In this document: positions 5,622 through 12,300 of the stretch, piece after piece
Numbering within the stretch: the first letter of the stretch is position 1
Layout of the letters: every line of letters starts with the position of its first letter
Origin: Phycisphaerales bacterium UBA2396
GTDB taxonomy: Bacteria > Planctomycetota > Phycisphaerae > Phycisphaerales > UBA1924
Length of the DNA stretch: 21,222 nucleotides
Direction of reading: 5' to 3'
NCBI GenBank assembly: GCA_002343325.1
Contig: DDSG01000119.1
Coordinates: 1 to 21,222, forward strand
The notes under the pieces: generated by a model
Database searches by the model: none
The model's input: only the letters and a program-made list of their open reading frames with translations
What the model was told of the DNA's origin: nothing
Position numbers and translations under genes: made by a program

Positions 5622-7828
5622 TTCAGCCCCTCCGGCATCCACCCGGGCAACCCCGACACCGACGCCCTCGCGCCGGGTGATGTCGGCACGCCCCACTTCT
5701 CAAAGAACGGCCCAAGATTCCGACCCGTCGCGCGGCTCATCCGCGTCATCCACTCATCATGCCGGTCCAGGTCCGTCCTCGGCCTCTGCCCGCCGGGCAA
5801 CGCGTCCATCTCCACAAACACCTTCGTGAACGGCTCCCACCCGAACGCCTCGCGCATCTGGATGTACATCTCGAGCGCCAGGAACGGGTCCCGCTTCCAC
5901 GCCGAAAAGTCCGCACCTCCCGCCATGTACTTGACCATCCGCCGCGTCCGCTCGTCCCTTGAATCAACCGCGCCGTGCCCCGTCCCGATCGGCTTGCCCG
6001 CGACTTTCTCCATCAGGTAAAGCGACCACAGATTGCACGTCACCTCCACCGTCCCATCAAACGTCCACATCCCGTCCTGGTGATTGTGCCCCAGCTCGTG
6101 GAACAGCCCCCACGACCCCGCCCGCAGCGTCGCCGCGTCGCTCAGGTCCTTCACCACGTCCATGTGCGTCATGATCGGGTACCCGCTGTGCATGTACCCC
6201 GCCGAAATCTGCACGTCCGGCACATACCGCTCCGGGCTCCGCCGCTTCCGCGGAATCCCCCGCAAGTCCGCCGCGTGATCCAGAATCTCCTGCCAAAGCG
6301 TCGCGATCTCCGTCGGGTCCTCGATCCCGCGCAGCGCGGATGCCGGCACGCTCACGATCACGCTGGGCGTCTCAATCTCGCCCCACGCCCCCGGCGCCCG
6401 CCGAAGCCTCGCCCACTCCTCCTTCGTCGTCTTCCCCAGCACAAACCGCGGGCTCTCCACCGCCCCCGCGATCGTCACTTTCCGCACGCCACGCGCACGC
6501 CCCGACACCTCCACATACACCAACCCGCCAAACGCCGACGCCACGCGGTTCGCACCCTTCTTCAGTGACCACGACCGCGAAATCTCCGGCACCCGCTTCC
6601 ACTCCGCCAGGTGCCACAGCTCATCCGTATGACACCCGATCCGCACACCCAACCCCTCCACCTCGTCCCCGTCCACCGTCACCGTCACCACGCCCCCCGC
6701 CGGCGCATACAGCCCGGTGCTGTGCCATCTCGGCACGCTCGTATCAACCTCCACCCGCCGCGTCACCCGCTCCGCCCCCGACGCCACCTCCCCCGGAAAC
6801 GCCTTCGACGCCGGGTGCGCACGCACCTCATCCGCCGACAGCCCGTTCATCTCATCCACCTGTAACGCCATCAGCATCCGCGGCAGCGCACGCTCCGCCT
6901 TCAGCGGCGCCCCCTCCGTCGGCGCCATCTCCCCCGCGTGCTGCGCCATCATCGCCCGCAACTTCGGCCGCACCGTCCGATCATCCTTCGGCAGCAGCCT
7001 CACCCCGCGCGACGCCGTCGCCGACGCCTGCGCCAACGCCCGCCTCTCCTCTCGCCCCGTCGCCTTCTTCTCCGACCCCTCCGCCTTCATCAACGCATCA
7101 AGCGCCCCAGGCAGCGTCATCGGCCCCGCCCCGCGACGCGTCGCGTCGAACCCCTCCCCCTTCGTCTTCTCAACAATCTCATCCGTCCACCCGATCCCCG
7201 CCCCCAGCAGCATCCGGTTCAGACTGTTCGTCCGCATGTCCGGGCTCGGCCCGCCCCGCGCCGCGATCTGCTGCCAGCCCCATCCCGTCTGCGCCGCGAT
7301 CAACCCACCGCCGCCTCGGATCCACCCCGCCAACTCCTCCCGCTGCGCCTCCGACAGCTCCCGCCCGCCCAGCAGCACCACCCCAACGCCACGCAGCGAC
7401 TCCCCATCGATCTTCCCCGGCCTCACCACCTCGTACCCCTGCTTCTCGAGCCACGCCGCCAGCCCGCCGTCCAGCACCGCCGCCTTCTTCTTGCCCCCGC
7501 TCGCCCACCCGACCAGCCGCTCCATCAGCACGCCCGTCTCCCCAACATCGAGCACGCCAGCGTCCAGATACCCCGAGTGCCCGAACGCCACCACGCGCCC
7601 CTTTCCCCATTCCGCCGCCACGCACACCGGCGACACCGCCCCGCCCCCCACCTCGCCCACCACCACCGCCTCCACACCCTCGCCAAGCCCAACCACCGAC
7701 CCCGGGCTCCCAGGCCCGGCCACCACCCGCACATCCTTCACAAACGACTCCACCGGCGGCGCCCCAAACGCCACCAGCCCGCACACCATCAAGCCCATTC
7801 CAATCCCGATCCGTGCCGCGTTCTTCAT
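5618..7828 (-). CDS. Secreted M60-family metallopeptidase with TCAF-like architecture
   Basis: This 736-residue protein has an N-terminal signal peptide (MKNAARIGIGMGLMVCGLVA, cleavage after about FGA). Residues about 30-200 look like a class I glutamine-amidotransferase-like fold (WGKGRVVAFGHSGYLDAG, then VVLLGGRELSEAQREELAGW), without a clear catalytic Cys-His-Glu triad. Residues about 365-700 are the M60 region, with TGLYAPAGGVVTVTV leading in. The zinc motif is HELGH at 577-581, with a probable third ligand Glu595 in GTVEVTCN. M60 peptidases (enhancin, mucinase and TCAF families) cleave glycosylated proteins such as mucins. An amidotransferase-like module before M60 is the layout of animal TCAF proteins and their bacterial relatives. 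An extracellular or periplasmic glycoprotein-degrading role is inferred. It is transcribed divergently from the TSUP permease across 33 bp. Confidence 0.9.
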   Translation of the reverse strand: MKNAARIGIGMGLMVCGLVAFGAPPVESFVKDVRVVAGPGSPGSVVGLGEGVEAVVVGEVGGGAVSPVCVAAEWGKGRVVAFGHSGYLDAGVLDVGETGVLMERLVGWASGGKKKAAVLDGGLAAWLEKQGYEVVRPGKIDGESLRGVGVVLLGGRELSEAQREELAGWIRGGGGLIAAQTGWGWQQIAARGGPSPDMRTNSLNRMLLGAGIGWTDEIVEKTKGEGFDATRRGAGPMTLPGALDALMKAEGSEKKATGREERRALAQASATASRGVRLLPKDDRTVRPKLRAMMAQHAGEMAPTEGAPLKAERALPRMLMALQVDEMNGLSADEVRAHPASKAFPGEVASGAERVTRRVEVDTSVPRWHSTGLYAPAGGVVTVTVDGDEVEGLGVRIGCHTDELWHLAEWKRVPEISRSWSLKKGANRVASAFGGLVYVEVSGRARGVRKVTIAGAVESPRFVLGKTTKEEWARLRRAPGAWGEIETPSVIVSVPASALRGIEDPTEIATLWQEILDHAADLRGIPRKRRSPERYVPDVQISAGYMHSGYPIMTHMDVVKDLSDAATLRAGSWGLFHELGHNHQDGMWTFDGTVEVTCNLWSLYLMEKVAGKPIGTGHGAVDSRDERTRRMVKYMAGGADFSAWKRDPFLALEMYIQMREAFGWEPFTKVFVEMDALPGGQRPRTDLDRHDEWMTRMSRATGRNLGPFFEKWGVPTSPGARASVSGLPGWMPEGLN

Positions 7829-7834
7829 GCCCCC

Positions 7835-7840
7835 ATCCTA
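7835..7840 (-). promoter_or_regulatory. Candidate leaderless -10 element (TAGGAT) of the M60 peptidase gene
   Basis: On the minus strand TAGGAT is followed by six bases (GGGGGC) and then the ATG at 7828. The spacing fits transcription starting at the start codon. The G-rich spacer is not a well-placed Shine-Dalgarno. The element lies in the 33-bp divergent gap, 10 bp from the equivalent hexamer facing the other way. Confidence 0.4.
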
Positions 7841-7850
7841 CCGCACTCTC

Positions 7851-7856
7851 TACCCT
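7851..7856 (+). promoter_or_regulatory. Candidate leaderless -10 element (TACCCT) of the TSUP permease gene
   Basis: TACCCT is followed by five bases (CCTTC) and the ATG at 7862. No purine-rich ribosome-binding site is present on this strand. Together with the oppositely oriented TAGGAT at 7835-7840, it would let both divergent genes be transcribed from back-to-back promoters within 33 bp. In that case any regulator binding there would affect both. Confidence 0.35.
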
Positions 7857-7861
7857 CCTTC

Positions 7862-8662
7862 ATGGACTTCTTCGTCCTCCCCATCGTCGCCGCAGCCGCC
7901 AGCGCACTCGCCTTCCTCAGCGGCTTCGGCCTCGGCACCGTCCTCATGCCCGTCTTCGCCATCTTCTTCCCCGTCGAAGTCGCCGTCGCCGCAGCCGCCG
8001 TCGTCCACCTCGCCAACAACCTCTTCAAACTCGCTCTCGTCGGCAGGCACGCCGACCGACGCGTGCTCCTCGCCTTCGGCATCCCCGCCGTCCTCGCCGC
8101 CTTCGCCGGCGCAGCTCTCCTCGCTCGCCTCGCCCCCGCCGAACCACTCACCACCTACTCCCTCGCCGGCCGACTCTGCACCATCTCCACCCCAAAGCTC
8201 CTCATCGCCGCATTCCTCGCCACACTCGCCGCTCTCGAACTCTCTCCCGCCTACCAACGCCTCGCTCTCCCCAGAGCCGCCCTCCCACTCGGCGGCATCC
8301 TCTCCGGCTTCGTCGGCGGCCTCACCGGCATGCAGGGCGCACTCCGCGCACCCTTCCTCCTCAAGGCCGGCCTCGACAAGCTCGCCTTCGTCGGCACCAC
8401 AACCGTCCTCTCCACCGCCGTCGACCTCGCACGACTCGCCGTCTACGCCCTCGGCCTCTCGTTCCTCGCAGGCCCACGCGACCACGCCCCACTCACCGAA
8501 CCACGAACACTCTGGCTCCTCGCCCTCACCTGCCTCGCCGGCTGCGCTGGCACCCTCGCCAGCCGCAAACTCCTCCAAGGCATCACCCTCCGCGGCATCC
8601 GCGCCGTGGTCGCCGTCCTCCTCTTTGTCCTCGCCGCCGCCCTCGCCGCCGGGCTCATCTAG
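7862..8662 (+). CDS. TSUP (TauE/SafE) family membrane permease
   Basis: This 266-residue integral membrane protein has about eight hydrophobic segments. It starts MDFFVLPIVAAAASALAFLSGFGLGTVLMP, which carries the loop-rich first helix pair typical of the family. A second related half begins near residue 140 (LPLGGILSGFVGGLTGMQGALRAPFLL), so the two-fold internal repeat is visible. TSUP proteins move sulfite, organosulfonates and other small organic anions across the inner membrane; nothing here identifies the substrate. The first ATG that leaves a complete first helix is at 7862; the open frame further upstream is only the shadow of the divergent peptidase gene. It ends 31 bp before the 3' end of the convergent tRNA-Arg gene. 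Confidence 0.85.
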   Translation: MDFFVLPIVAAAASALAFLSGFGLGTVLMPVFAIFFPVEVAVAAAAVVHLANNLFKLALVGRHADRRVLLAFGIPAVLAAFAGAALLARLAPAEPLTTYSLAGRLCTISTPKLLIAAFLATLAALELSPAYQRLALPRAALPLGGILSGFVGGLTGMQGALRAPFLLKAGLDKLAFVGTTTVLSTAVDLARLAVYALGLSFLAGPRDHAPLTEPRTLWLLALTCLAGCAGTLASRKLLQGITLRGIRAVVAVLLFVLAAALAAGLI

Positions 8663-8693
8663 CCGCGCTCGCCCCCCACACACTCCCCCGCAA

Positions 8694-8767
8694 CGCGCTC
8701 GGGCAGGCTCGAACTGCCGACCTGCGGTTTAGGAAACCGCCGCTCTATCCAACTGAGCTACGAGCGC
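8694..8767 (-). tRNA. tRNA-Arg (anticodon CCU)
   Basis: A complete 74-nt cloverleaf reads on the minus strand. The 7-bp acceptor stem is GCGCTCG paired with CGAGCGC, and the D arm is GCTCAGTTGGATAGAGC. The anticodon arm GCGGT-TTCCTAA-ACCGC has CCT at positions 34-36, followed by a five-base variable loop and a T arm with TTCGAGC. The 3' CCA is not encoded. This tRNA reads the AGG arginine codon, which is rare in the CGC/CGG-dominated genes around it. It is convergent with the TSUP gene. Confidence 0.97.
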
Positions 8768-8775
8768 ACGCCCCC

Positions 8776-8803
8776 AGTCTAGGACACGACCAGACCCGAA
8801 CAA
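8776..8803 (-). promoter_or_regulatory. Candidate promoter of tRNA-Arg
   Basis: On the minus strand TTGTTC (8803-8798) and TAGACT (8781-8776) are separated by 16 bases. The predicted transcription start falls close to the 5' end of the tRNA at 8767, leaving almost no leader to remove. The -35 matches the consensus at only its first three positions. Confidence 0.4.
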
Positions 8804-8830
8804 GGGTCCCGCGAACCCACGGGAAATCTC

Positions 8831-8875
8831 TAGCCTCTTCTCCCGCCAATCCGCCTGAGAGGGTGTCACACACCC
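8831..8875 (+). promoter_or_regulatory. Possible -10 element and small palindrome in the leader of the C39-like gene
   Basis: TAGCCT at 8831-8836 could be the -10 element for the downstream secreted protein. It would give a leader of about 70 nt containing the perfect hairpin GGGTGT-CAC-ACACCC at 8861-8875. The gene also has its own ribosome-binding sequence (GGAGAGAAG just before the ATG at 8915), so it is not leaderless. The palindrome could be an operator or a leader structure. I do not recognise it as any riboswitch class. Confidence 0.25.
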
Positions 8876-8914
8876 CCGGGGCCTTCACAGAACGCCCCAA
8901 CACGGAGAGAAGAA

Positions 8915-10837
8915 ATGTCCACCCGGTCCTCCACCACCCGTCCCGTTGCCGCACTCCTCGCCGCTCTCGCAGCGTCCGGTGCCGCCGCCCAGTCCCTCGA
9001 CATCTACTGGCCCGGCATCCCCGACTTCGACCAGCGCCGCGAGACCCGATTCGACCCCTTCCCCTTCGTCACCCACCTCGGCCTGCCCAACAACGGCTCC
9101 GTCCACTGCGTCCCCACCGCCATCTCAAACAACCTCGCCATCCTCGATGATTCGGGCTTCAACGTCATCCTCAACGCCAGCCAGCCCAACTGGAACGACC
9201 AGCTCCCACTCTACAACACCGTCAGCAACCACCTCTTCAACTTCGGCGAGTACTGCGACACCGACGACGGCGGCACCACCTTCGCCAACGCCATCGAAGG
9301 GCTCTCCGACTGGATCGTCGACCGCGGCCACGGCTCCCGCTTCTTCGTCATCGGTTACAAGGCCGATGACGAGAACTTCCCCCGCACCGGACACCTCTAC
9401 ACCGCTCTCGCCATGGGCTGGCCAACCACCATGGCCTTCGGCCGCTACTACCGCGACGGCGACCAGCTCGAACGCGACGGCGGGCATGCCATCACCATCG
9501 TCGGCGTCCTCGACGCCCAATTGGCCGAAGCCGACATCCTCTACCACGACCCCGCGACCAAGCCCAGCACCGATCCCCTCTACATCCAATCCCCCTTCTC
9601 ACGTGTCCAGCGCACGCTCTTCCGACGCTACCTCAACATCGACGGCGACATGGCCATCGTCAACACATTCGATGAGTCCTTCAACGGCACCGCCGACGAC
9701 CCCGTCCGAATCCTCGACTCCCGAACCCACATCGTCCCCCTCGTCGTCCTCGGCACCCACCCCCTCAACCCCAACGTCGCACTCTCCTATCAGCTCCCGG
9801 GCGTCTTCAAGGGCTCCGCGCCCAGCATCACCGAAGTCCCCTCCCCCACCGGCGGCACCATCACCGACATCTCCTTCGACCACACCTCCCTCTCCCACCT
9901 CATCACCTCCAACGGCGGCCGCGAAGGCCCCGCCGGCGCCTTCCGATACAACCCCGCCACTCGCGAAATCACACGCGTCGCCACCTTCGACCGCACACCC
10001 GAACGCGTCCTCCTCGACCGCTTCGGTCACCTCTACACCCAAGTCGGCTCCATCGTGAACAAGTACAAAATCGTCGATGACCGCCCCATCCCCCTCGGCT
10101 CCGTCTCCCTCCCCTTCTCCATCAACGCCTGGGCCATCGACGACGCCACCGACACCATCCGCGCCCTGGGAAGCAACAACTCCCGCATCCTCACCCTCTC
10201 CAACGCCCTCGCCATCACCGGCAACACCCCCGTCCCCTCGAGCATCACCCTCCCCGGCGACGGCTCCGTCGCCATCAACCCCATCACCGGCCGACTCTGG
10301 CTCGCCTCCTCCCAAGGTTCCGGCGCCTTCGAGCTCGCCCTCGACCAGGCCTCCGGTCGCTTCAACCTCGCCTCCACCGCCTCACACTCGCGCCTCCGCA
10401 ACATCCGCGGCTTTGACTTCAACGCCGACGGACACCTCCTCGCCCTCGCCGACGGCGAACTCACCCCCTTCGTCCTCGATCCCCAGCTCGGCCGCTGGGC
10501 ACCCTCCTCCAACACCCCCTGGAACGCCTTCCGCTCCGTCTCCCTCGGCAAGATGACCTTCCTCACCCGCACCCGCCACAACGAAGCCCCGCGCAACACG
10601 CCCCGCGGCTGGTACGACATCGACCCCATCGACGAACCCGCCGTCAACGAGGTCCCCGCCTGCGAGGCCGACTTCAACCTTGACGGCTTCGTCGACTTCT
10701 TCGACTACGCCGACTTCGTCCAGTGCTACGAAGGACGCGAATGCCCACGCGGCCGAGACGCCGACATCACCGCCGACGGCTTCGTCGACTTCTTCGACTT
10801 CACCCGCTTCGTCGACTACTTCGAAGCCGGCTGCTGA
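8915..10837 (+). CDS. Secreted C39-like cysteine-protease-fold protein with beta-propeller-like middle and dockerin-like C-terminus
   Basis: This 640-residue exported protein has a signal peptide (RPVAALLAALAASGAAAQ, cleavage near residue 25). Residues about 28-260 carry a papain/C39-like arrangement: Cys65 in GSVHCVPTAISNNLAIL, His191 in DGGHAITIVGV and Asp212 in YHDPA, in the order of the Cys-His-Asp triad. The middle (about 270-575) has repeating beta units such as GSVAINPITGRLWLAS and IRGFDFNADGHLLALADG, which resemble propeller blades. Residues 582-640 are two calcium-loop repeats (DFNLDGFVDFFDYADFV and DITADGFVDFFDFTRFV), closely like the tail of the subtilase at 13943-15331. Two Cys flank the first repeat region. 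Cohesin partners are not expected, so the tail more likely serves surface attachment or sorting (inference). GGAGAGAAG before the ATG supports the start. A strong terminator follows 20 bp downstream. Confidence 0.85.
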   Translation: MSTRSSTTRPVAALLAALAASGAAAQSLDIYWPGIPDFDQRRETRFDPFPFVTHLGLPNNGSVHCVPTAISNNLAILDDSGFNVILNASQPNWNDQLPLYNTVSNHLFNFGEYCDTDDGGTTFANAIEGLSDWIVDRGHGSRFFVIGYKADDENFPRTGHLYTALAMGWPTTMAFGRYYRDGDQLERDGGHAITIVGVLDAQLAEADILYHDPATKPSTDPLYIQSPFSRVQRTLFRRYLNIDGDMAIVNTFDESFNGTADDPVRILDSRTHIVPLVVLGTHPLNPNVALSYQLPGVFKGSAPSITEVPSPTGGTITDISFDHTSLSHLITSNGGREGPAGAFRYNPATREITRVATFDRTPERVLLDRFGHLYTQVGSIVNKYKIVDDRPIPLGSVSLPFSINAWAIDDATDTIRALGSNNSRILTLSNALAITGNTPVPSSITLPGDGSVAINPITGRLWLASSQGSGAFELALDQASGRFNLASTASHSRLRNIRGFDFNADGHLLALADGELTPFVLDPQLGRWAPSSNTPWNAFRSVSLGKMTFLTRTRHNEAPRNTPRGWYDIDPIDEPAVNEVPACEADFNLDGFVDFFDYADFVQCYEGRECPRGRDADITADGFVDFFDFTRFVDYFEAGC

Positions 10838-10856
10838 TCCGGATCCCCCACCATCC

Positions 10857-10890
10857 AAAGCCCACGGGCCCGCGCCCGTGGGCTTTCTTT
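10857..10890 (+). terminator. Strong intrinsic terminator after the C39-like gene
   Basis: A perfect 12-bp stem (AAAGCCCACGGG at 10857-10868 paired with CCCGTGGGCTTT at 10875-10886) encloses a six-base loop and runs into TTTCTTT. It ends the transcription unit of the secreted protein and lies just before the ychF promoter region. Because the stem begins with AAAG it could also act weakly on the other strand. Confidence 0.9.
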
Positions 10891-10896
10891 CGTGTC

Positions 10897-10902
10897 TACC
10901 AT
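10897..10902 (+). promoter_or_regulatory. Candidate near-leaderless -10 element (TACCAT) of ychF
   Basis: TACCAT is followed by nine bases (CCTCCCCTT) and the ATG at 10912. There is no Shine-Dalgarno; the spacer is pyrimidine only. The predicted transcript would begin within a few bases of the start codon. The hexamer is identical to that before the alcohol dehydrogenase gene. Confidence 0.4.
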
Positions 10903-10911
10903 CCTCCCCTT

Positions 10912-12015
10912 ATGGAAGCAGGAATCGTCGGTCTCCCCAACGTCGGCAAATCCACCCTCTTTAACGCCCTCACCAAGGCCGGCGCCCTCGCCGCAAACTA
11001 CCCCTTCGCCACCATCGAGCCAAACGTCGGCGTCGTCCCCATCCCCGACCCGCGCCTCGAAGTCATCCGCTCCCACATCGAATCCCAGAAGGTCGTCCCC
11101 GCGATGCTCCGCCTCGTCGACATCGCCGGCATCGTCAAGGGCGCCTCCGAAGGCGCGGGCCTTGGCAACAAGTTCCTCTCCCACATCCGGGAAGTCGACG
11201 CCATCCTTCAGGTCGTCCGATGCTTCTCCAAAGCCCCCGGCGGCGAAGACATCACCCACGTCGAGGGCTCCGTCGATCCCCTCCGCGACATCGACATCAT
11301 CAACACCGAGCTCGTCCTCGCCGACCTCGAAACCGTCTCCTCCTCCCTCGACAAGGCCCAGCGCAACGCCAAGAGCGGCGACAAGGAAGCCATCGCCCGC
11401 TTCGAGGCCCTCAAGAAGCTCAAGCCCGTCCTCGACTCGGGCCAAACCGCCCGCACCGTCAAGTTCGACGATCCCGAGCAGGCCAAGGCCGTCAAATCCC
11501 TCGGCCTCATCACCGCCAAACGCGTCCTCTACGTCATGAACGTCGACGAGGATGACGTCAACGGCACCGGCCCGCTCTGCCAGAAGGTCCGCGAGCACGC
11601 CGCCAAGGACGGCTCCGAGGTCGTTCCCGTCTGCGCCAAGATCGAGAGCGAATTGGCCGAGCTCTCCGAGGCCGACAAGATCGAGATGCTCCAGAGCATG
11701 GGTATGGAAGAGCCCGCCCTCAACCGCCTCGCCCGGGCCGCGTATCACCTGCTGGGCCTGCAGTCGTACTACACCGCCGGCCCGAAGGAGATCCGGGCCT
11801 GGACCGTCCCGATCGGCGCCACGGCACCGCAGGCCGCGGGCGTCATCCACACCGACTTTGAAAAGGGCTTCATCCGCGCCGAAATCTACTCGGTCGCCGA
11901 CCTCGAGAAGTACAAGACCGAGAAGGCGATCAAGGAAGCCGGCAGGATGCGGATCGAGGGCAAGGACTACGTGATGGAGGACGCCGACGTCTGCCACTTC
12001 CTGTTCAACGTCTGA
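10912..12015 (+). CDS. ychF: Redox-regulated ATPase/GTPase YchF (Obg family)
   Basis: This 367-residue cytoplasmic P-loop protein of the Obg/TRAFAC class has near-universal distribution; it binds ribosomes and usually prefers ATP. Walker A is GLPNVGKST at residues 7-15. Switch II is DIAGIVKGASEGAGLGNKFL, followed by IREVDAILQVVRCF. The G4 position reads NVDED rather than NKxD, as expected for the ATP preference of YchF. A coiled-coil insertion (about 130-200) precedes the C-terminal TGS domain (IRAWTVPIGATAPQAAGVIHTDFEKGFIRAE) and the conserved YVMEDADVCHFLFNV end. Length matches E. coli YchF (363). The upstream open frame was rejected because the family begins at this methionine. Codon choice changes within the gene, from C-ending in the first two-thirds to a C/G mixture near the end. 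Its stop is four bases from the stop of the convergent hydrolase gene. Confidence 0.97.
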   Translation: MEAGIVGLPNVGKSTLFNALTKAGALAANYPFATIEPNVGVVPIPDPRLEVIRSHIESQKVVPAMLRLVDIAGIVKGASEGAGLGNKFLSHIREVDAILQVVRCFSKAPGGEDITHVEGSVDPLRDIDIINTELVLADLETVSSSLDKAQRNAKSGDKEAIARFEALKKLKPVLDSGQTARTVKFDDPEQAKAVKSLGLITAKRVLYVMNVDEDDVNGTGPLCQKVREHAAKDGSEVVPVCAKIESELAELSEADKIEMLQSMGMEEPALNRLARAAYHLLGLQSYYTAGPKEIRAWTVPIGATAPQAAGVIHTDFEKGFIRAEIYSVADLEKYKTEKAIKEAGRMRIEGKDYVMEDADVCHFLFNV

Positions 12016-12300
12016 CCGCTCACTTGGTCTCGTAACGGACCTTGCCCGGGGCCATTTTCTTGAGCCCATCGCTCTTCAGGTACGCGCCGGCCTCGGGCTG
12101 CTTCTTCAGGTGAGCATCCCAGAACGCCGTTGTCGCCGACGAGACGATCGCCCCGATCAGCTCGGGGTCGGTGGTGGGCTCCTCGCGCAGGAACCGCTCG
12201 CCGCCCTTGCCCTGGTAGCTGCCGTGCGTCGCGCCCTCGATGAACACGAGGTACTTGTTTCCGGGCTTGGCGTAGACGTACGGGTGCGTGCGGCTTTCGG
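11500..12300. other. Point where plus-strand GC skew reverses (C-rich to G-rich)
   Basis: Hand counts on the plus strand give C 34/G 10 in 1021-1080 (plus-strand gene) and C 34/G 10 in 7021-7080 (minus-strand gene). They give G 29/C 12 in 13441-13500 (minus-strand gene) and G 28/C 16 in 16261-16320 (plus-strand gene). The sign therefore follows position, not gene direction. Sixty-base windows between about 11.5 and 12.2 kb are near balance. Strand-asymmetric mutation during replication produces this pattern at an origin or a terminus; an inversion endpoint or misassembly would do so too. I saw no DnaA-box cluster, AT-rich spacer or dif-like palindrome inside the interval. Confidence 0.7.

Noticed and set aside
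8664..8701. Repeat of CGCGCTCG near the 3' end of tRNA-Arg (8664-8671 and 8694-8701), as in an integration site
   Set aside because: Eight GC-rich bases are too short, only 30 bp apart, and no integrase or mobile cargo is present.
8840..8914. Possible riboswitch in the leader of the C39-like gene (CTGAGA and GGAGAGAAG segments)
   Set aside because: The remaining conserved bases of TPP or glycine riboswitches are absent, and the gene function does not fit.
6340..9150. A 936-codon open frame on the plus strand across the M60 peptidase gene and beyond
   Set aside because: It is Pro/Ser/Arg-rich low-complexity translation of the opposite strand of a clear M60 gene and the TSUP gene; the extreme C bias removes stop codons. 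The same applies to the long frames opposite or overlapping aspS, ychF and xseA.
11500..12300. DnaA boxes or a dif site at the skew reversal
   Set aside because: No TTATCCACA-like cluster, AT-rich unwinding region or XerCD palindrome was seen by eye; the convergent genes here leave only a four-base gap.
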